Part shown: in pieces, positions 59,018-64,000 of the stretch | Layout of the letters: every line of letters begins with the position of its first letter | Numbering within the stretch: position 1 is the first letter of the stretch | Source: Herpetosiphon aurantiacus DSM 785 | GTDB lineage: Bacteria > Chloroflexota > Chloroflexia > Chloroflexales > Herpetosiphonaceae | Length of the DNA: 64,000 nucleotides | Direction of reading: 5' to 3' | Assembly (NCBI GenBank): GCA_000018565.1 | Contig: CP000875.1 | Location: forward strand, 3,363,199-3,427,198 | The notes under the pieces: model-generated | Told to the model about the DNA's origin: nothing | Databases searched by the model: none | Seen by the model: the letters and a program-made list of their open reading frames with translations, nothing else | Made by a program: the position numbers and the translations under genes

Positions 59018-59626
59018 TTAGCTATTGACTGCGGTTTCTTTGGCATGATTGCCATTGCGATAGGTACGTGGCACTTCATGGCAACGGCGGCAACGAGCTT
59101 CGTAGGCTTCTTGCGCCCCAACCAAAATAATTGGGTCATCATACGAGGCTGGCATACCGTTGATCAAGCGTTGGGTGCGCGAAGCCGCCTGACCGCAAAT
59201 CACACAAATCGCTTGTAGTTTGGTCACTTCTTCGGCTTTGGCGAGCAAGATTGGCAATGGGCCAAATGGCTCACCACGAAAATCTTGATCAAGGCCAGCG
59301 ACAATCACGCGCACGCCGCGATGCGCTAACAAATCACATAAATCGATCACAGCTGGGTCAAAAAACTGCACTTCGTCAATTGCCACAACGGTTGTTTCAA
59401 GCGCAATTGCTGCGGCAATATCGGCAGCAGTTTGCACTGGCGTTGCCAACACGCGCACGCCATTATGTGAAGCTACTTCTTCATCAGAATAGCGGGTATC
59501 GATCGCTGGCTTAAACACCTGAATTTTTTGCCGTGCAATTTGGGCACGCTTGACGCGGCGAATCAATTCCTCGGTTTTACCGCTAAACATACTGCCGCAA
59601 ACAACTTCAATCCCACCACGTTGCAT
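59018..59626 (-). CDS. tdk: Thymidine kinase
   Basis: Phosphorylates thymidine with ATP in nucleotide salvage. A 202-residue type II enzyme: P-loop [46 protein letters not shown], a lasso loop and zinc cysteines CVICG and CRRCH. It follows rpmE, separated by a terminator at 59674-59713 and about 110 bases. AAGGAG precedes the ATG. Confidence 0.95.
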   Translation of the reverse strand: MQRGGIEVVCGSMFSGKTEELIRRVKRAQIARQKIQVFKPAIDTRYSDEEVASHNGVRVLATPVQTAADIAAAIALETTVVAIDEVQFFDPAVIDLCDLLAHRGVRVIVAGLDQDFRGEPFGPLPILLAKAEEVTKLQAICVICGQAASRTQRLINGMPASYDDPIILVGAQEAYEARCRRCHEVPRTYRNGNHAKETAVNS

Positions 59627-59673
59627 GACAACTCCTTATAGCATTTTAGAGGAACGAGGGTCGCGAGGCAACA

Positions 59674-59713
59674 AAAGAGCCACGCGACACCACAAGGAAT
59701 CGCGTGGCTCTTT
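59674..59713 (-). terminator. Intrinsic terminator after rpmE
   Basis: AAAGAGCCACGCG pairs with CGCGTGGCTCTTT (13 bp, 59674-59686 with 59701-59713), and on the minus strand it is followed by TGTTG after the T-rich arm. Confidence 0.82.
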
Positions 59714-59739
59714 CGAAATATCAGAACAACGATGAAACC

Positions 59740-60057
59740 TTATTCTTCGGTTGAAGCTGATTCTTCGCCGTAGACTTCATCGTAGAGGCTGCGCTTTTTG
59801 GGGGCTTGTTGAGCGCGAGCTTCGCGGCGGCGTTGGGCATCTGATTGCTTTTCTTGGCTTGATTGCAAGCGCTTCATAAAGCGATCAACTTGGCCAGCGG
59901 TATCCAGAATGCGTTGTTCGCCGGTATAGAAGGGGTGGTTGCCTGACCAAACATCCAAGCGCAATTCAGGCTTGGTTGAGCCAGTAATCAAGACTTCTTC
60001 GCCGTTCACCACAATTTTGGCATTTGGATAATATTTTGGGTGAATGTTCTTCTTCAT
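59740..60057 (-). CDS. rpmE: 50S ribosomal protein L31, zinc-free form with C-terminal extension
   Basis: A 105-residue protein. The L31 core is MKKNIHPKYYPNAKIVVNG and RLDVWSGNHPFYTGEQRILDTAGQVDRF. It lacks the four cysteines of the zinc form. The last 35 residues are a charged extension (QRRREARAQQAPKKRS, EESASTEE), longer than the usual 66-90-residue proteins. It is the third gene of the rplU-rpmA-rpmE unit. Confidence 0.95.
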   Translation of the reverse strand: MKKNIHPKYYPNAKIVVNGEEVLITGSTKPELRLDVWSGNHPFYTGEQRILDTAGQVDRFMKRLQSSQEKQSDAQRRREARAQQAPKKRSLYDEVYGEESASTEE

Positions 60058-60083
60058 GATAACTCCTCGATGGTGATGCTGGT

Positions 60084-60350
60084 TTAGGCTTCAGCTTCAG
60101 CAGGTACAACGCTCACCATTTTTTGGGTGCGGCTGTAATCTTCGAATTTGACATGACCATCAATCATCGAGTAGATGGTGTAATCGCGGCCAAGGCCAAC
60201 ATTTGCGCCTGGACGCACTTTGGTGCCACATTGGCGAACGATGATTGAACCAGGCTGCACCAACTCACCACCAAAGCGTTTGATTCCACGCATTTGCGGC
60301 TTGCTATCGCGCCCGTTTCGCGAGCTACCTACACCTTTTTTATGTGCCAT
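60084..60350 (-). CDS. rpmA: 50S ribosomal protein L27
   Basis: An 88-residue protein of the peptidyl transferase region. It starts [20 protein letters not shown] and has [18 protein letters not shown] and [20 protein letters not shown]. The N-terminus begins with AHKKG directly, without the cleaved extension found in Firmicutes. It lies 41 bases after rplU and 26 before rpmE. Confidence 0.97.
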
Positions 60351-60391
60351 TTGCAGGCTCCTTTCAGACGCGGGCCAACCGCGCGGTCATA

Positions 60392-60709
60392 TTACTTGCT
60401 TGGAACTACAATATCGTTGATGGTGATTTCAGTGTATTTTTGGCGATGGCCGGTGCGGCGGCGATAGCGTGCCTTTGCTTTGTAGCGGAACACGATAATC
60501 TTTTCGCCCTTCACAACTTCGCCAACGGTTGCTTTCACAACTGCGCCACTGATCAATGGGGAGCCGACAAGGGTGTCGCTGCCACCAACCATCAAGACTT
60601 CATTAAATTCGATAGTGCTTCCATCTTCAGCGTCGGTCAAGGCAATTTGCAATGTTTGGCCTGGCTCAACGCGATACTGTTGGCCACGGTCTCGAATAAT
60701 GGCGTACAC
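60392..60709 (-). CDS. rplU: 50S ribosomal protein L21
   Basis: A 105-residue protein from GTG 60709, with AAGGAG seven bases upstream. The frame is open to 60763, but the extra residues have no counterpart and lie in the leader. The core is [20 protein letters not shown] and the C-terminal basic motif [20 protein letters not shown]. Transcription begins at a consensus promoter (60809-60837) and passes an attenuator-like leader. Confidence 0.95.
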   Translation of the reverse strand: MYAIIRDRGQQYRVEPGQTLQIALTDAEDGSTIEFNEVLMVGGSDTLVGSPLISGAVVKATVGEVVKGEKIIVFRYKAKARYRRRTGHRQKYTEITINDIVVPSK

Positions 60710-60802
60710 GATGCCGCTCCTTCTGGCGGTTTGGTCCGCCGCTGATAAAAAAGAGAGGGGCATCTGCCCGCCCTCTTATAACATTTTTTCTTTACAACAC
60801 GG
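60710..60802 (-). promoter_or_regulatory. Attenuator-like leader of the L21-L27 operon
   Basis: On the minus strand the leader has an AGAGGG/CCCTCT hairpin (about 60754-60776) followed by CTTTTTTATC, then a GGCGG/CCGCC hairpin (about 60725-60741), then the ribosome site. There is no minus-strand gene upstream that the first hairpin could end, so it is probably regulatory, like known L21 leaders. Confidence 0.6.
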
Positions 60803-60808
60803 CATCGG

Positions 60809-60837
60809 ATTATAGCAGAGAGCCTTGATGCTGTCAA
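60809..60837 (-). promoter_or_regulatory. Perfect consensus promoter of rplU
   Basis: Minus strand: TTGACA (60832-60837), 17 bases and TATAAT (60809-60814). This is the exact sigma-70 consensus. Confidence 0.88.
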
Positions 60838-60912
60838 CCACGCTGATTTGAATTTTTAGGTCTCGCGTATGGCTTAGATCAATCAAAATACTTCCATACC
60901 TTCCAACAGCGC

Positions 60913-61022
60913 CCCTCACCCCGCCCCCTCTCCCACGGCGGCGGGAGAGGGGCATTCCAACATTTAGGATAGGGTGATTCCCCCTCGCTTTGCTCGGCAA
61001 GAGGGGGGTCTAGGGGTGAGGG
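60913..61022. repeat. Dispersed GC-rich palindromic repeat, copy 7
   Basis: Starts CCCTCACCCCGCCCCC and ends GGGGTCTAGGGGTGAGGG, with a GCGGCGGGAGAGGGG left centre. It lies between the divergent rplU promoter and the nuclease gene; the rest of the 492-base gap holds the rplU leader and AT-rich sequence. Confidence 0.82.
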
Positions 61023-61201
61023 AATGTATTTATCCCCCTTTGGAGCTAGCTCAATCGTCATTTTTAGACCCCACAAATATAACTAGCTTTTGACCCTGTT
61101 TTAATAAATTATTAAGTATGGTATTCTATAGTACCAAACTAGGAACAAAGAATAACGAAACGCCACATCAGATCAGCAATTCCATTCTGAAAGGAAGTTA
61201 C

Positions 61202-62614
61202 ATGAAGGATCGTCGGCTGATTACCCTGCTCGCGTTGTTCGTCCTTGGGTTTGTTGGGGCTAGCTTGGTACAACCAACGCAGGCCAAAACCGTTAGTAGT
61301 GATAACTTGGTCTTGGGCAATCCCAGCGGGGCCGTCGCCAGCAGCAGCTATCCGACCAATTATTTAATTCAACGCAACCAATATGCGCTCTCGTATCACC
61401 GCGATAATGGGATTGCCAATTGGGTCAGTTGGCACCTCGATAGCGGCGATATTGGTAGCGTTTCACGCAGCGATTTTCAAACCGACACTAGCTTGCCCAG
61501 TGGTTGGTATCGCGTTGCCACTGGCGATTACAGCGGCAGCGGCTATGATCGCGGCCATATGACTCCCTCAGGCGATCGCACCGCCACCACCGCCGATAAC
61601 CAAGCCACCTTCTACATGACCAACATTATTCCCCAAGCGCCCGATAACAACCAAGGCCCATGGGTTGACCTCGAAACCTATGCTCGCGAGTTGGTCAGCG
61701 CTGGCAACGAGTTGTATATTATCAGCGGCGGGGCTGGCTCACGTGGCACAATCGCCAGTGGCAAGGTGCGAATTCCGAATTCAACCTGGAAAATCATCGT
61801 CGTGCTTAGCCAAGGCAGTAACGACCTCAGCCGCGTCAGCAACAACACCCGCGTCATCGCGATCAACATGCCCAATGTGCAAGGTATTCGCGATAACGAT
61901 TGGCGCGATTATCTGACCACGGTTGATGCTCTCGAAAGCTTGACGGGCTATAACTTCCTTTCAAATGTCTCAACCAACATCCAAAATGTGATTGAAGCCC
62001 GCGTCGATGGCTCGACCACACCAATTCCGACAGCTGTACCAACCTCGGGAACCAACCCAACCGCCACTCCAGTACGCACGGCCACCCCAACCCCCAGCAC
62101 CGGCTGTACATCGAGCCGCCTGTTCTTCTCAGAATATGTCGAAGGCAGCAGCAACAACAAAGCTTTGGAACTTTACAATAATACTGGAGCCAGCGTCAGC
62201 CTCAGTGGCTATAGCATTCAGTTGTATGCCAACGGCTCGACCAGCGCCAGCAGTAGCGTGAATTTGAGTGGCTCGGTCGCCAATGGCGCAACCTATGTGA
62301 TTGCCAACGCCTCGGCATCAAGTAGCGTACAGAATCTTGCTAACATCACCAGCAGTGTGGCCAACTTCAATGGCAATGATGCACTTGTGCTGACCTACAA
62401 TGGCACGGTGGTTGATAGCTTTGGCCAAGTTGGCAACGACCCAGGTAGCAGCGGTTGGGGTGGCACAACCACCGATCGCACGTTGCGCCGTAAAGCAACA
62501 ATCAGCGCAGGCGATACCAATCGCAGCGATAGCTTCACCCCAAGCAGCACCTGGGATAGCTATAGCCTTGATACATTCAGTGGCTTGGGCAACCACAGTG
62601 TCAGTTGCCCATAG
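61202..62614 (+). CDS. Secreted DNA/RNA non-specific endonuclease with lamin-tail domain
   Basis: A 470-residue extracellular nuclease. The signal peptide (LITLLALFVLGFVGASLV) ends near TQAK. The beta-beta-alpha-metal nuclease domain (about 38-270) has the catalytic YDRGHMTPSGDR near residues 115-126 and TNIIPQAPDNNQGPW with the metal-binding Asn. A Pro/Thr linker (about 278-300) leads to a lamin-tail domain (about 308-465: LFFSEYVEGSSNNKALELYN, DALVLTYNGTVVDSFGQVG). The frame opens at 61118, but ATG 61202, with AAAGGAAG upstream, starts the signal peptide. It probably degrades nucleic acid released from prey or debris. A terminator follows. Confidence 0.92.
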   Translation: MKDRRLITLLALFVLGFVGASLVQPTQAKTVSSDNLVLGNPSGAVASSSYPTNYLIQRNQYALSYHRDNGIANWVSWHLDSGDIGSVSRSDFQTDTSLPSGWYRVATGDYSGSGYDRGHMTPSGDRTATTADNQATFYMTNIIPQAPDNNQGPWVDLETYARELVSAGNELYIISGGAGSRGTIASGKVRIPNSTWKIIVVLSQGSNDLSRVSNNTRVIAINMPNVQGIRDNDWRDYLTTVDALESLTGYNFLSNVSTNIQNVIEARVDGSTTPIPTAVPTSGTNPTATPVRTATPTPSTGCTSSRLFFSEYVEGSSNNKALELYNNTGASVSLSGYSIQLYANGSTSASSSVNLSGSVANGATYVIANASASSSVQNLANITSSVANFNGNDALVLTYNGTVVDSFGQVGNDPGSSGWGGTTTDRTLRRKATISAGDTNRSDSFTPSSTWDSYSLDTFSGLGNHSVSCP

Positions 62615-62644
62615 GCCGCAAATCGTGCTGAATTGAATATCTGC

Positions 62645-62678
62645 AAAGGGCTGCTGGAGGAAAATCTAGCAGCCCTTT
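62645..62678 (+). terminator. Intrinsic terminator after the nuclease gene
   Basis: AAAGGGCTGCT/AGCAGCCCTTT (62645-62655 and 62668-62678), 11-bp perfect stem, followed by CATTCTT. Confidence 0.85.
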
Positions 62679-62788
62679 CATTCTTAAGGACGAGGGCGGT
62701 TCGCTCTCGAATACCTGTTTAACGATCGGTCAGCCATGGTATGCTTAGGCAGTGGGTAGGCTCCTAGCCTACAGGAGGAAACGATTAC

Positions 62789-63691
62789 ATGGCAATGTTA
62801 AATATTGTTGATGTTAAAAAATCTTTTGCCGGAACTGAAGCAGTTCGGGGAGTAAGTTTTAACGTCGAACCTGGCGAATTGTTTGGGGTACTTGGCCCCA
62901 ATGGTGCGGGTAAAACCACCACTATCCGCATGATTTTGGATATTTTGCGCCCCGACAGCGGCTCAATTGAGGTGCTGGGCGGCGCAATGGATGAAGCCAA
63001 AAAGAACCGCATCGGCTATCTGCCCGAAGAACGCGGTCTGTATCGCAACCTTAAAGTTCTAGATTGTATGGTCTATTTGGCGACACTCAAAGGCCTTGAG
63101 CGCAACGAGGCTCGCAAACGCGCCAGCGACTATCTTGAACGGGTCGAGCTTGGTCATGTGGCCCAAAAGAAGGTCAGCGAACTAAGCAAAGGGATGCAGC
63201 AAAAAGTACAATTTGGCACAACTATTTTGCACGAACCCGATATTGTGATTATCGACGAACCATTTGAGGCGCTTGACCCAGTAAACACACGTATGGTCAA
63301 AGATCTATTGTTTGATATTCGGCGCGAAGGTCGGGCAGTGCTGATGTGTACCCACCAAATGCACTTAATCGAAGAAATGTGCGACCGGATTGTGATGTTC
63401 AATCGTGGCGAGATTGTTTTGAATGGGACATTGCGTGATGTTCGCCGCCGCTTCGCTCCCAATGCCGTTTGGGTTGAAGGCCATGGCTCATTCGATAATT
63501 TGCCAGGCATCGAGAGTGTCCAAACTGAAAACGGCCAAGTGCAGCTCAATTTGCAAGCTGGCACCAGCCCGCAAAGCGTTTTCCAAGCCTTGGCCAGCCG
63601 TAGCGACACCACCGTTGATCGTTTTGAAGTAGCGATTCCCTCACTCGACGATATTTTTGTGCGAGTGGTTAATGGGGAGCGTGGCCAATGA
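62789..63691 (+). CDS. ABC-2-type exporter ATP-binding protein
   Basis: A 300-residue ATPase. Walker A is GPNGAGKTTTIRMIL, the Q-loop region is IGYLPEERGLYRNL, the signature is ELSKGMQQKVQF and Walker B is IVIIDEPFEALDP. The C-terminal 80 residues form the DUF4162-like extension seen in NatA-type sodium or drug exporters. AGGAGG precedes the ATG. The stop overlaps the permease start (ATGA), so the pair form one transporter. Confidence 0.93.
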   Translation: MAMLNIVDVKKSFAGTEAVRGVSFNVEPGELFGVLGPNGAGKTTTIRMILDILRPDSGSIEVLGGAMDEAKKNRIGYLPEERGLYRNLKVLDCMVYLATLKGLERNEARKRASDYLERVELGHVAQKKVSELSKGMQQKVQFGTTILHEPDIVIIDEPFEALDPVNTRMVKDLLFDIRREGRAVLMCTHQMHLIEEMCDRIVMFNRGEIVLNGTLRDVRRRFAPNAVWVEGHGSFDNLPGIESVQTENGQVQLNLQAGTSPQSVFQALASRSDTTVDRFEVAIPSLDDIFVRVVNGERGQ

Positions 63692-64000
63692 GCAAGGCAA
63701 AATGGTGGACGATCGCCGCGCATGAATATAGTGTCCATGCCAAACGCAAAGGCTTTTTGCTAGCCACCTTTGGCACACCATTGCTACTTGGCGCAATCTT
63801 TGGAGCAGTGATTGCCTTTGTGGCCTTTGGCAATCAGAGCAATAATCTTGGCGTTGTCGATCAAGCTGGAATTACAACCCAACTGCCTGCCACAGTCACA
63901 ATTACCGATACCTTGCGCAAAGATGTCGATGTCATTCGATTTAGCGATGAAAATCTAGCCAAAAATGCCCTAAGCAATCAAGAAATTGATGGCTATTTGG
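63688..64000 (+). CDS. ABC-2 permease, NatB-like (cut by window end)
   Basis: The frame from ATG 63688 is open to the last base. It begins SKAKWWTIAAHEYSVHAKRK, then a membrane helix (TFGTPLLLGAIFGAVIAFVAF) and an outer domain starting NLGVVDQAGI and IRFSDENLAKNALSNQEIDG, the usual NatB-like layout in which a large outer loop follows the first helix. The remaining helices lie beyond the window. Confidence 0.85.
   Translation, partial: MSKAKWWTIAAHEYSVHAKRKGFLLATFGTPLLLGAIFGAVIAFVAFGNQSNNLGVVDQAGITTQLPATVTITDTLRKDVDVIRFSDENLAKNALSNQEIDGYL

Overview
The window looks like a chromosomal segment of a filamentous Chloroflexota bacterium, most likely Herpetosiphon or a close relative. This is inferred from gene style, not from a database match: many Pro/Thr-linked secreted enzymes, TPR and LolA/LppX-like lipoproteins, a copper/cytochrome c cluster and a zinc-independent L31. 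Most genes are housekeeping or secreted-enzyme genes of moderate GC. Between them lie families of short dispersed repeats, and there are two conspicuously AT-rich inserts (about 10.9-11.8 kb and 27.9-29.7 kb).

Layout. 0-8.3 kb: prs, FAD glycerol-3-phosphate dehydrogenase, a YkvA-like membrane protein, a TPR membrane protein, gnd, a lipoprotein and another TPR membrane protein. 8.5-10.5 kb: biotin-dependent acyl-CoA carboxylase alpha chain. 10.5-11.8 kb: a repeat with a nested MITE-like element, then an AT-rich two-gene cassette of unknown function. 11.8-14.3 kb: a glucosaminidase-like protein, then an overlapping HAD phosphatase/APH kinase pair. 14.3-17.1 kb: an unusual 786-residue reverse transcriptase with a structured AT-rich non-coding tract behind it. 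17.1-22.1 kb: hisG and a copper/cytochrome c cluster (CopC-CopD fusion, LPXTG-anchored CopC, cytochrome c). 22.1-26.2 kb: smc and a GNAT acetyltransferase. 26.3-26.5 kb: two tRNA-Ala genes. 26.7-29.7 kb: M29 aminopeptidase, an unknown gene and a circularly permuted C5 DNA methyltransferase.

29.9-31.6 kb: a secreted papain-like protein gene broken by one in-frame stop. 31.7-35.5 kb: divergent GH9 cellulase and AA10 lytic polysaccharide monooxygenase. 35.6-39.9 kb: a beta-propeller lipoprotein, XRE regulator, metallo-beta-lactamase-fold hydrolase, LppX-like lipoprotein and an unknown protein. 40-42.5 kb: DAHP synthase, an SDR and a Crp-family regulator. 43-48.7 kb: mfd, then an oligopeptide-binding lipoprotein behind a highly structured leader RNA. 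49.2-55 kb: a metallophosphoesterase, then rpsU-yqeY-pgpH-ybeY and dgkA, with a 0.5-kb repeat complex between ybeY and dgkA. 55-58.3 kb: M14 peptidase, VanW-domain protein and a 33-residue membrane miniprotein. 58.4-60.8 kb: rplU-rpmA-rpmE-tdk-PAP2, led by a consensus promoter and an attenuator-like leader. 61.2-64 kb: a secreted nuclease with a lamin-tail domain, and an ABC-2 exporter cut by the window end.

The main discovery candidates are the reverse transcriptase with its flanking non-coding tract, the AT-rich two-gene cassette, the permuted methyltransferase with its unknown upstream partner, the leader RNA of the peptide-binding protein, and a 189-bp MITE-like element with a perfect 10-bp target duplication nested in a larger palindromic repeat family (seven copies here).
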